From assembly GCA_949128115.1 (NCBI GenBank), contig OX421966.1, positions 67,267,416-67,331,415 of the forward strand: DNA of 64,000 nucleotides, written 5' to 3'. Origin of the DNA: Anaspis maculata (lineage: Eukaryota > Arthropoda > Insecta > Coleoptera > Scraptiidae). Made by a program: the position numbers and the translations under genes. Every line of letters starts with the position of its first letter. Position 1 is the stretch's first letter. Below the pieces are notes generated by a model. It made no database searches and had not been told where the DNA came from. It worked only from the letters and a program-made list of their open reading frames with translations. Positions 23,397-33,249 of the stretch are shown here, in pieces.

Positions 23397-23582
23397 TAGC
23401 TTAGAAGGTTCATAGCTTGAAATGGTCCGCAAGTTCGGGACACTGTTCGCTCATGAAACATCTTATCACCATAAAGGTGAAAGACGACCCTGACTGTAGG
23501 CTACCAACCAACAATACGCCAATAGAATAACGCCTAGTAAATGCCTGGGTGGCAACTGATTGCTAGGGTAATTGGCCTATGT

Positions 23583-24453
23583 ACAGAGAGCTGGTGCCTC
23601 AAAACTTACGTCATAAGGTAACATGATTTTAACCGTGTAGGTCTAATGTGCGTTGATAAAGTTGTTAACAATTGCTTTGTCTTACATGTCAGACCGGGGG
23701 CTTTAGGCTGGTATCAGCCTGTCAATTTTCAAAAAAATGGCTAAAAATTTACGTCATAAGGTACATGAAGGAAACAACTGGATTTTATGTGGGAACATCC
23801 CCTTGATCGAAAATCTGGTCGTGAGACAAAATTTTTGGGGACTTTCGGTCCATAAGACAAGTTTGAAATTTTCAAAAAAGGACCAAAATTTATCAATTTT
23901 TTCACCGGCGTTTTGTTGACTAACTCACCAAGTGTGATATATATTTGTAATCAGGATTAAAAACGGAATAGATTTCTATGTTAAAATACAGGTTGTACGA
24001 TTTGAGAAAAAATTTTCGGTGTTGCACCCTGTAAGCGATGTACCATTGAAAATTGTCGTGGACAGATTCGAAACCTGCGTAAAAAATCATGTGAAAATCG
24101 TTTTTCATTCCTAAAATTATATCAAAGGAGAAGTCTTCAGGAGGAGGTAAATTTTGGCCTTTTTTTTAGATTTCAAACTTGTTTTATGGACCGAGAGCCC
24201 CCAAATTTTTTTTCTTATGACCCGATTTTTGATTAGGGGATGTTTCCACACAGAAGCCCGTTGGTTTCATTCAGGTACCTTATGACATGAGTTTTTGACA
24301 TTTTTCGAAAATTGACAAGCCTATACCAGCCTGAAGCCCCCGGTCTGACATGTAAGACAAAGAAATTTTTCACCACCTTATCAACGCATATTAGACTACA
24401 GGGTTGAAATCATGTACCTTATGACGTAGGTTTTAAGGCACCAGCTTCCTGTC
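23583..24453. mobile_element. 0.87-kb inverted-repeat element
   Basis: The left arm (about 23,583-23,905) and right arm (about 24,145-24,453) are inverted copies, with ends ACAGAGAGCTGGTGCCT and AGGCACCAGCTTCCTGT. A ~240-bp spacer has its own short terminal-like words (TACAGGTTGTACG, TGTTGCACCCTGTA). No coding sequence. No target duplication could be fixed. Confidence 0.7.
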
Positions 24454-24539
24454 CACTAGTTTTTAGGCATTACTCCTTATTCTGCGAGCTCTGAACTTAG
24501 TGTATGAACCCAACATTACCAAGCCCCCGCTGACTTCTC

Positions 24540-25500
24540 ATATTATTTAGAGTGTTGAGTCCGAGGTTGAGTCTTCTCGTATCTTTATGTGCTCTTCAAA
24601 ACACTACTGACTTCCTAAATCTTTCCTGTGCTTCTAAATAGATCCGTGAGCCTCCAACGTCTTCTCATCATTTGGAGCCTCAGTATTACTCCTTTGTGTC
24701 TCCATTTGCTGTTTGAAGCTCTACTAAGTCCAGTGATGTTCATTTGTGTCTTTCGGAAATGAAGCACTGTCTTCTTTTCTCTTGTGATAATTCTTGGTGT
24801 CCAAGTGAGCAGCCTTCTTGTGTCTCCATGAGTCTCGTGAAGCTCCGCTGGAGCTTCCATCAGCCGCAAATTTTTTTGCATGATTCGTAGTCCGAGTTAT
24901 AGTTTCTTGCGTCTGTATGTTTGTTCAGGAGCCCTACTGTGTTCCCTTATACCTATCTTCATTTGTCCACAGGAACTTCAGTGAGAACAATCGGACTCCT
25001 CTTTGTGCTTTCATCTGTTGTGTATGGAGCCATACTAAGCTTCCTACCATTTTTTTTTGTGGCAACTGAGGAGAGGCATGGATCATAGTTCCATCCGGTA
25101 CGTACTAGGTTAATGAGCCTTTTATGTTGTTTTGTATTGATGGGACTCCAAGTGGGAGCACTTGTATCTTTATTGCTGTCAATGCTGTGATTCGAAGCAC
25201 TACATAACCTCCTTGTATTTTACGCAATCGAAAATGTATTAAACCTTCATTACTTCTTGTATGTAATGTTCGAGACTCAAGTGAGTCTTCTTGTATCTTC
25301 CTGCGCTGTTTGAAACCTAATGAGCTCCCTTAATATCTTTTTGTGTATTTAAGAAATCTAGTGGATCTTTTCTCTATATGTATTCTGTAGTTAATGACAG
25401 CCCAATTGAGCCCTTTTTATCTCATTATGCCGTTTTGTACTCTATTGATCCCTCCTTGAGTCTTTTTGTGTCTTTGGGAGCTCTAGTGGGTGGGCCTCTG
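24540..25500. repeat. 40-45-bp minisatellite, inverted orientation, block 2
   Basis: Diverged units such as CCTTTGTGTCTCCATTTGC followed by GAAGCTCTACTAAGTCC are the reverse complement of the 1-1,560 array. The block is followed at about 25,555-25,640 by a remnant of the 16-bp minisatellite (ATTGTCCTGTGACGAATTGT), repeating the neighbourhood seen at the start of the window. Confidence 0.65.
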
Positions 25501-25729
25501 GTGTCCCTTTGACCTCTTCTTGTGGTCTTCTGGTGGGGAATTGGGGAACTCATGAAAATTGTGGTATTCATGAAAATTGTGGTGGCGAATTGTCTGGAGG
25601 AAATAATTGTCCTGTGACGAATTGTTCGGACAGAATCCTAGACAGCAAACTGTCATTCAGCACTACGTGGAGTCAAACCATACCTACCTATGAGGAGTGG
25701 ACAATAACTTGGCGAAGGTCTCATGTTCT

Positions 25730-25737
25730 ACCTTGAT
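25730..25737. repeat. target-site duplication ACCTTGAT, left
   Basis: Eight bases identical to 32,390-32,397, directly outside the left end of the 6.65-kb element. Confidence 0.85.
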
Positions 25738-25753
25738 CGAGGGGTAAACCGCA

Positions 25754-26135
25754 GTGGAAGTCTGGTGTACACTACAGTGGAAGTCCGTGGAAGTCTGTGG
25801 AAGTCCGTGGAAGTCCGTGGAAGTCCGTGGAAGTCTGTGGAAATCACGTGGAAGTCAGTGGAAATCACGTGGAAGTCAATGGAAGTCATGGAAATCAGTG
25901 GAAGTCATGGAAGTCTGTGGAATTCAATGGAAATCACGTGGAAGTCATGGAAGTCAGTGGAAGTCTGTGGAAATCTGTGGAATTCAATGGAAATCACGTG
26001 GAAGTCAATGGAAGTCTAGGGAAGTCATGGAAATCAGTGGAAGTCTGTAGAAGTCAGTGGAATTCAATGGAAATCACGTGGAATCAGGTGAAAGTCATTG
26101 AAAATCTATGGAACTCAGTGAAAGTCAGATGGAAG
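25754..26135. repeat. 10-bp minisatellite, left end of the 6.65-kb element
   Basis: Roughly 38 units of 9-11 bp of the GTGGAAGTCA / GTGGAAATCAC type. Three frames stay open through it and give Trp/Lys/Ser/Val-rich peptides, which are artefacts of the repeat. Confidence 0.95.
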
Positions 26136-27630
26136 TCAGATGTTTCAAGTTCCATGACAATCATTCCCCTAATAAGAGATTTCAATATGGCAGCCAAAAA
26201 ATCAGTGAATTCAGCGTGAGAATAAGAATGATCATTATTACAAGACAGGGGTAAATGTCAAGTTCCATGAAAATCGTTCCATTAATGAGAAATTTTGATA
26301 TAGCGGCCAAGATAGAAGCGGAATCATGAAACTCAGCTTGGAAATAAGAATTTTCATACGAGACAAAAGTAAGTTCCAAGTTTTATGACAATCGTTTCAC
26401 TAATAAGAGATTTCCGAGGAGAAATCGATATGGTGGACCAGATGGCGCCGCAACCAATTAATCCGATTTGCTCATTGGTCAGCCTTGAGGACCTAATACC
26501 CTTGACAGACTGGAAAACTGAATGATCATTAAGCGTAAATTACGATATAAATGACCAATGTTGCACGTCGTCATTCACTAAATGATCATTTAGAACGTCA
26601 TTTAGGACCTCTATGGTCATTAACTAGGGGAAGCCATAATCGTCGAATAATCGCCGGTGGTCGTGCATCATCGCCGTGATTTTTGAAAACCATTGGCCAG
26701 CTTTTCTGCAATGAATCGCGATGTCTGTCGTTTGTCATCAAGTCCCTCATTCCAGTTCGCCATTCAGACACGTATTTCTGGAATCGAGGAACTGGATTTT
26801 GTGTCTTGCTTCTTGCAACAACATCTCTTGTACCAAATTATGCCCGTAAGTGTGCACGTATAAGCACGTACAAAAAAATAATAATAATATTCCAAAATAA
26901 AATTCCAAAAACATGAGCAAGAACCACACATATTCGCGGAATTTGGATGATACGAACATTGCAAACAGGCAGCAGGGTATAGACTGGCAGCACTTTATTT
27001 TTGGGCACAAAGTCGAATTCATTGATGAGGACATGGGTTTCCGTAAGTATCCGTGGGACAGGTAGGTATATAATTCTTGTAGCGTGCACGTATAAGCACG
27101 TACCTACGAAAAATTGGAAAATCTCCTCGCTTTACATAAGAAATGACCGCCTGCACCTGTTCGCGAAGGTTGGATGATACGAACATTGCGAACTTGTAGC
27201 ACAGTATCGGTTGGTGGTACTCTAGCCTGGACTCTATCTTCGGCAAAGTCGAATTTATTGATGAGAGAATAGAGGTTTCCAGAACATCCGTCGTGAAAAA
27301 TGTGAAATTTTGCAAAAGCAAGCGAAATGGAAGGTAGGTACCTACTTATCGCAAAAGCAGTTAAAAAATTGCAAAAAAAAGTTCTAATGAACCACACGAT
27401 GGATACGAACATAATGAACTATAACATGCATCTGTCAGTTGCCTTGCCACTTGCCAGACGCGCACATTAATCAGGGCCGCGCTTAAAAGTTGGTTAGACT
27501 ATGGGGCTATGCGATTTTGATCAGATTATTGACTAAATCATCAGTCTCTTATTCTTCTTTCCCTCCATTTCTTTCGACTCAATACAAATTCAACATACAT
27601 TTTGGCAACAAATGAAGACAGTATGATGTG

Positions 27631-27682
27631 GTGTGAACATTGCAAGCAATAATTACTTTGTTTCCGCTTGCAATGTTCACAC
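27631..27682. repeat. hairpin nested in the left arm
   Basis: Perfect 17-bp stem GTGTGAACATTGCAAGC with its complement and an 18-nt loop. The right arm carries the equivalent at 28,244-28,301 with a longer stem. Confidence 0.85.
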
Positions 27683-28243
27683 CGCGCTTTCTTGATTGAA
27701 TGGAATCTAAGCTAAATACCACCTCACACCTCACCGAAAATATGAAATTAATATTAAAATTATGGATAATAAGGGCGATAATAGCCCAATACTCCGGACC
27801 ATTCGCCCATTTGACATCGACACTTTGGGGGGGGGGGAATGGATCGCCACGTTTATTCATGCACTACGGCGCAAGCTCATAGGCTCATTACGATTTGCGA
27901 ATTTTTGTCACCCCCAAATTCGCAATCGTCATTTAACGTTAATGATCATTACATTTGATGATCATTGAGGTGCAGTCTGTCAGGAGTATTAATGATCATT
28001 CAATTGCAAATTTGGAGGTGACACACTGCAAAATCGTAATAAGCCTATGAGCATGCGCCGTAGCGCAGGAATAAACGTGGCGATCAATTTTTGCCCAAAA
28101 TGTCAATGTCAAATTTTATTGTCGAATGGTCCGAAAGTATTGGGCTATTATTGCCAATAGCATCTATAATTATAATGATAATTTCATGTTTTAGGTGAGA
28201 TGTGAGGTGGTATTTAGCTTAGATTCCATCCAATCAAGAAAGC

Positions 28244-28301
28244 GTGGTGTGAACATTGCAAGCAATAACAAAATAATTATTGCTTGCAATGTTCACACCA
28301 C
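28244..28301. repeat. perfect 25-bp-stem hairpin nested in the right arm
   Basis: Arms 28,244-28,268 and 28,277-28,301 pair without mismatch around an 8-nt loop. It is the counterpart of the hairpin at 27,631-27,682 and is probably a small MITE present before the arms were duplicated. Confidence 0.85.
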
Positions 28302-30762
28302 ATCACACTATATTTATTTGTTGTCAAAATCTATGTTGAATTTTTATTGAGTCGGAAGAAATTGAGGAAACGAAGAATAAGAGACTGATGATTCAGTCAA
28401 CCTGATCAAAATCGCATAGTCCTATAGTCTAACCAACTTTTGAGCGCGGCCCTGGTTCATATGCGCGGCTGGCAAGTGGCAATAAGGCAACTGACAGATG
28501 CATGTTATAGTTCATTACGTTTGTACCTATCGTGTGGTTCATCATAACTTTTTTTGCAATTTTTCAACTGCTTTTGCGATGCGTACCTTCCATTTCGCTT
28601 GCTTTTGCAAAATTCCACATTTTGCACGACAGACGTTTTGGAATATTCCTAATCTAGGCAGCATGTTTAAAAGCTATTACCATAGTTTGAGCCGAGGTTT
28701 AAGCTTATTTATGAGATATTTATGGAAATAAACACTTATATAGATACCTACCTATCTCACGGATACTTACGGAAAAACCTCGGGAAAAACCCCTCATCAA
28801 TAAATTCGACTTTGCCAAAAATAGAGTACTCTGCCAACCGATACTGTGCTACAAGTTCGCAATGTTTGTATCATCCAACTTTCGCGAACGGGCGCAGGCG
28901 GTCAGTTTCTTATGTAAAGCGAGGAGATTTATAATTTTCAAGTGGTCATTTCTTATGTAAAGCAAAGATTTTTCAATTTTTCGTGCTTGCTTATACACGT
29001 TATGCTTATAATTTGGTACAAAAGATGTTGTTGCAGGAGGCAAGACACAAAATCCAGTTTCTCCATTCCAGAAATACGTGTCTGAATGGCGTACCGGAAT
29101 GACAGACTCGATGACAAATATCGCGATTCATTGCAGAAAAGCTGGCCAAAGATATTTAAAAATCACGGCGATGATGCACGACCACCGGCGATTATTCGGC
29201 GACTATGACGACGTGAAACACTAGTAATTTATGAGCTTTCTAGTCTGTCAAGGGTATAAGAGCTATCCATACATCCTTTTCGTTTTAAGGCCATCTTAGC
29301 GCAAGCGTCAGCAGGGTGGTACAAATTCTGACAGACGACAGTTAACGGCGAGACAACAGAGAAATTTGAGCTGTGTTTCGACACATGTTTTTGAAGTTAA
29401 GCCATTTCATAAGCGATTTGCTTAGAAAAGCAGCTTTCTTACTAATTCTGCACTGCAGAAAGACCTTAGGTACATGATAATTTCATGCTCTGATCGTCCT
29501 AACAAGCCCAACTGGAAAACAAATTGTCAACACGTCTACTGTTCCAAATGTTCGTATCAATATTTTCGTATGAGTCAAACAGTAATCAAAGTTGAAGCTC
29601 TTAATAGAAAATATTAGCAATATTTTTGTACTTTTTAGGAGCGGCACATATCGGCATTTTGCTAGGTAATTGGCAGTTACCGCTAGAGACAACCAGATAT
29701 ACCCAGAGTAGTGCAATCCTTCCATTTACATCTCCAGAGTGTTGTAAGTGTTAATATCATATCGCAGAGAAGGCCATTCGTTATTTGCAAAATCATTGCC
29801 TATGTTTATACGATTTGAGGTCGAATGTGAATAGTAAAATATGGTGGATGAATATAAATGGAACAAGAAATCGAGGAACTAGCTTTGGTCGAGGTGGTAT
29901 GAGCATTTCGGACATGCGCATTCACCTCAAGTCGTTTTTAATCACGAAAAAGATACTGTAATTTTGCAATGCCAGCGTTCTTTCCCATATAGAGTACTTT
30001 GATAATCCATGATCTATCAAATCAATATCAAAGTTTTGTGCTTAGCATCGCTGTCAATCACTTTCGTGTAGGTATGTTCTAGTCGAGTTTGTACCAACTT
30101 GTTCGAATATTCAATTACGCGCCGGGAATCTTACCCATTTGACAACCGAAAGCAAACGCACTGTAACTGTAACTGTAACACTGTTAGTAGGAAAATAGTG
30201 TATTGGGAAAAGTTCCAGAGCTCTAGCTTTATTTCCCTAGGAGGAGTTCAACTTCTTTGAAGTGCACAGGAAATCTTTGTTTTTTTGATAATAATTATGA
30301 TAACAATGTATGGATGAAAAAATAATGCCTATTGGATACCCTTGGGGATATCAGCTATCCATTGGAAAGTTTTTTGTCACAAAAATACGCTGAAAAGTTT
30401 GACGGTTTCAAAAATCAACCCTTTTGTCACTCCTCTCTTTGGCATCCTATATATAATGCACGAAGTCAGGTATGACATAAGTCGACATAAGCGTCCTGCA
30501 GCCAAAGGTAAGCAAGCTCTTTCGGGGGTCATCAACTTTTTCCGAATCGGATATTTGTTCCCACAGATATCCTCACTTGGAATTGGAGCAAATTTTGACA
30601 TATCCTTGACTTATGACGCTTAGTTTAATTCAACTTGACGCGGTCGAGTTTGAAACTCGACCAGGTCGACTTTGAAAATCGACTTCATATCCGTAAAAAG
30701 ATTGGCAGCCTGGCCCTTCTACGCTTCCGTATATTTCCATGGTCAACTTACCAAATGACCAA

Positions 30763-31297
30763 ATTAAGGACGGAGTTGAATTGGTGAAATAAGCGTTGCG
30801 GAATCAATCCCTATGGATTTATTCCTTGATAGAATCTCACCATTCAGGTCTTTTTCGAAAGCTACATACAAGGGTGTACTTTGGTTTGAGCTCATTGGCA
30901 TCTCCAAAATCCAAAAATCAAAAAAAAAAATTTCGATTATGAAATGCCAATGGGCTCAAACCAATGTACATCCTTGTACCTTTCGAAAAAGACCTAAATG
31001 GTGGGATTCTGTCAAGGAATAAACCCACAGGGATTGATTGCGCAACGCTTATTATCAGGGCCGGGCCTGGCCTATCTGCCGCCTACGTGCCAGCGAAAAA
31101 TTGCCGCCCAGTTCACCGGCAGTGAAGACACTCCCCCCCTAAATGCTGGAATGAGAAGAATCTTTGAAATTCAACTTTATTATTATATTGCCGTCCCTAT
31201 GACTTGCCGCCTGCGTGCAGGCACGCACTGCACGCCTGCTAGGCCCGGCCCTGCTTATTATTTAACCAATAGAAGGAATAACTCCGTCCTTAAAATA
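30763..31297. mobile_element. small palindrome, split by a hAT MITE
   Basis: Inverted arms start AAGGACGGAGTT (30,766) and end AACTCCGTCCTT (about 31,294). They share GCGTTGCG, AATCAATCCC, TTCCTTGA and GGTCTTTTTCGAAAG. The right arm is lengthened by the 198-bp MITE at 31,056-31,253. No coding capacity. Confidence 0.8.
31056..31253. mobile_element. 198-bp hAT-type MITE with 8-bp duplication CTTATTAT
   Basis: Ends CAGGGCCGGGCC and GGCCCGGCCCTG are perfect inverted repeats, flanked by CTTATTAT at 31,048-31,055 and 31,254-31,261. The interior is GC-rich with CGCCTGCGTGC-like words and no frame. The matching part of the other palindrome arm (30,786-30,800) lacks it, so the insertion is younger than the palindrome. 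Confidence 0.85.
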
Positions 31298-31439
31298 CAT
31301 TCATCACCAGTTCCACCATACAGATAATTTAGGTGACCAAAACTGTATCAAGAGTTGAAAAAGAATTCATTGACTTGTACCTAGATAATCATCATGTGGT
31401 ACAAAAATTGAATAAAAAAACACAACGATTTTCTAGGAA

Positions 31440-31530
31440 AAAAAGTCGTTTTCACGCGGATTCGAACCCACGATCTTCTGCTTGGAAATCTGATGTCTCA
31501 TCTATTCGACTATCCGAACGTCTAGTATGG
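31440..31530 (-). repeat. tRNA-like unit (SINE head candidate)
   Basis: The minus strand has B box GGGTTCGAATCC and, upstream, GATAGTCGAATAGATGAG in A-box position; a run of seven T follows the 3-prime end. Five of seven acceptor pairs are possible (GACGTTC with AAACGAC), but the anticodon stem does not form. This is a tRNA-derived repeat or a decayed tRNA. Confidence 0.45.
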
Positions 31531-32026
31531 TAGGTACCTTAAAACTGCTTATATTCTGCCCTCGATTCTGCCTGAAAATTTTTGAAATGGGTGTTGCTCG
31601 AAGTGCAGGCTGTGTTTGTTAAGAAAACAAGTTAGGTACGAAGGTACTTAGCCCTCGAATTAGCCGTAATTATTGTTACCAAGCTCAGTCTTGCTGTTTG
31701 TTGAAGACGAGTTCACAATAATTATCACTCTAATTTACAATTTGATGTGGTCGCAAAGCTGCGGGTTTCTTTGCGGTTGAAGGGAAGTTAAAAACTGAAG
31801 ACCTCTATAATTTATTTTCTGGAAATCGACTCAGTAACTAGTGGTGAAAAAACATAACATAACAATACAAGGTCCAGTCTTTCATGAGTTATATGCATCC
31901 CTATCGATTGAATTTCAGATTCCTGGACCCAGTTTTACCAACAATGTTTTCCTCGAGGTTTTCCTCGATAGGTAGTTTGTGTACCTAGTAGGTTCCCGGG
32001 GGAATATTCCCTACAATCGATGAAAT

Positions 32027-32365
32027 TCACGTGGAAGTCATGGAAATCAGTGGAAATCACGTGGAAGTCATGGAAGTCTGTAGAAGTCATGGAAATCAGT
32101 GGAAATCACGTGGAAGTCATGGAAGTCTGTAGAAGTCATGGAAATCAGTGGAAATCACGTGGAAGTCATGGAACTCAGTGGAAATCACGTGGAAGTCTTG
32201 GAAATCAGTGGAAGTCAATGGAAATCAGTGGAAGTCAATGGAAATCAGTGGAAGTCAATGGAAATCAGTGGAAGTCAATGGAAATCAGTGGAAGTCCATG
32301 GAAGTCAATGGAAGTCAGATGGAAATCAGTGGAAATCAGTCGATAGTGGAAGTCTAGTGTACAAA
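32027..32365. repeat. 10-bp minisatellite, right end of the 6.65-kb element
   Basis: About 33 units of GTGGAAATCA / GTGGAAGTCA / ATGGAAGTC type in the same orientation as the left array, with a very regular run GTGGAAGTCAATGGAAATCA in the middle. The ORFs through it are repeat artefacts. Confidence 0.95.
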
Positions 32366-32389
32366 ATTTTCCTTGCGGTTTACCCCTCG

Positions 32390-32397
32390 ACCTTGAT
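32390..32397. repeat. target-site duplication ACCTTGAT, right
   Basis: Second copy of the 8-bp duplication flanking the 6.65-kb element. Confidence 0.85.
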
Positions 32398-33170
32398 ATT
32401 CTGGCCAGTGATCACGTTCTAGGTTCCTTTCAATCAAACCAGATTTGTGTGTTTTGCTTCAGATAATCGCAAAAGAGTGTGATAAATCTATTGTTTGAAC
32501 ACTCCAAGAGGGTTAGAAACTGTAGGTCTCTTCTCCTCAGCCAGAATCAATTCAGTTTTGCATTTCACAATACACGTAAGCAAACTGGAATTAAATTGGG
32601 AGCTCAGAAAATAATGAGAATCTCTATGTCGATGACATGCTAACCGGTGCAAAGACCATCTAAGAAACTCACTTTATATGTCGTGACGTATCGCCGATCT
32701 TGGAAAAAGCCTGCTAAAGCGTACACAAAAAGCTTGATTCTGTCAGACCTTTGAAAGATCTTTGATCCCTTGGACTTGTGGGGCCGGTGATCGTTATTGC
32801 CATAATCTTATCACTGAGGCTCCGGCAAGCAAAAGCTTCAAGAAATGATTGAGTTATCACAGATTTGTATTCTCCGTGGATTACGTTCAAAGCTGAATTG
32901 ACCAAACTACAATTCCTTCGTTATGTGCTCACTCTTGGTCATCGTGGAGTTCAATTATGGAATGAAAATCTCCATCAAGGAAAGAAATTCTTCTGTGATC
33001 ACACTGTACCAAGCTCTATCTTCTCAAACATCATTTCTAGCTCAGTTTGAGGATGTAATAAATAATAAAAAATGTTTTTCTTCTCATCGGCTTTTTGCCA
33101 TGGGAGCTTTGCCCGTTTATTCATTAAACAAGTAATTACATAGAAAAGTGCGACTTCGAACAACACAACA
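32398..33170. other. no gene recognised
   Basis: Single-copy-looking DNA with only short frames on both strands and no recognisable domain. Confidence 0.5.
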
Positions 33171-33173
33171 CCT

Positions 33174-33248
33174 AGATTGGTCACCAGGAATCGAACCCTG
33201 GACTTCCGCACCGCAGGCAGCCACAGGACTGCCTGCGCCACGGGACCG
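33174..33248 (-). repeat. tRNA-like unit, best folded of the four
   Basis: Minus strand GGTCCCGTGGCGCAGGCAGTC has a good A box (TGGCGCAGGCAG). CCAGGGTTCGATTCCTGG gives a B box and a near-complete T arm, and GGTC pairs with GACC at the acceptor end. The D-to-anticodon part is too long and does not fold normally. Probably a tRNA-derived SINE head; a decayed tRNA gene is possible. Confidence 0.5.
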
Positions 33249-33249
33249 T

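Larger units (their letters stand above)
26497..29256. mobile_element. 2.76-kb palindrome, TA-flanked ends CCCTTGACAGACT
   Basis: Left arm 26,497 to about 27,940 and right arm about 27,995-29,256 are inverted copies. They share blocks such as AATAATCGCCGGTGGTCGTG, TCTGCAATGAATCGCG and GGAATGGATCGCCACG (diverged in the right arm). The termini are TACCCTTGACAGACT and AGTCTGTCAAGGGTA. The left arm carries an extra ~227-bp tandem copy (GGATGATACGAACATTGC at 26,943 and 27,170) and extra sequence near its outer end. A third end-like word, AGTCTGTCAGGAGTA, lies near the centre (27,973). AATGATCATT recurs at the end and centre. Frames on both strands are mirrored by the other arm, and none is a recognisable protein. 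Confidence 0.82.
25738..32389. mobile_element. 6.65-kb composite TIR element with subterminal minisatellites
   Basis: Perfect 16-bp inverted repeats (CGAGGGGTAAACCGCA at 25,738-25,753 and its complement at 32,374-32,389) are flanked by a perfect 8-bp duplication, ACCTTGAT. Just inside, both ends carry GTACACTA and then arrays of a 10-bp GTGGAAGTCA unit; the arrays point the same way, not inverted. The 5.9 kb between them holds a 2.76-kb palindrome, a smaller palindrome with a MITE in it, and stretches with no recognisable content (26,150-26,490, 29,260-30,760 and 31,550-32,020). No transposase is visible, so if mobile it depended on another element. Eight-base duplications point to hAT- or P-like transposases; tandem repeats near the ends recall Foldback/Galileo-type elements. 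That class assignment is inference. Confidence 0.75.

Noticed and set aside
25723..26219. Three overlapping Trp/Lys/Ser/Val-rich frames, and similar ones at 32,020-32,422
   Set aside because: Products of the 10-bp GTGGAAGTCA minisatellite in all frames, with no domain.
33174..33248. A functional tRNA gene
   Set aside because: A and B boxes are good, but the region between the D arm and the T arm cannot fold into an anticodon arm of normal size.
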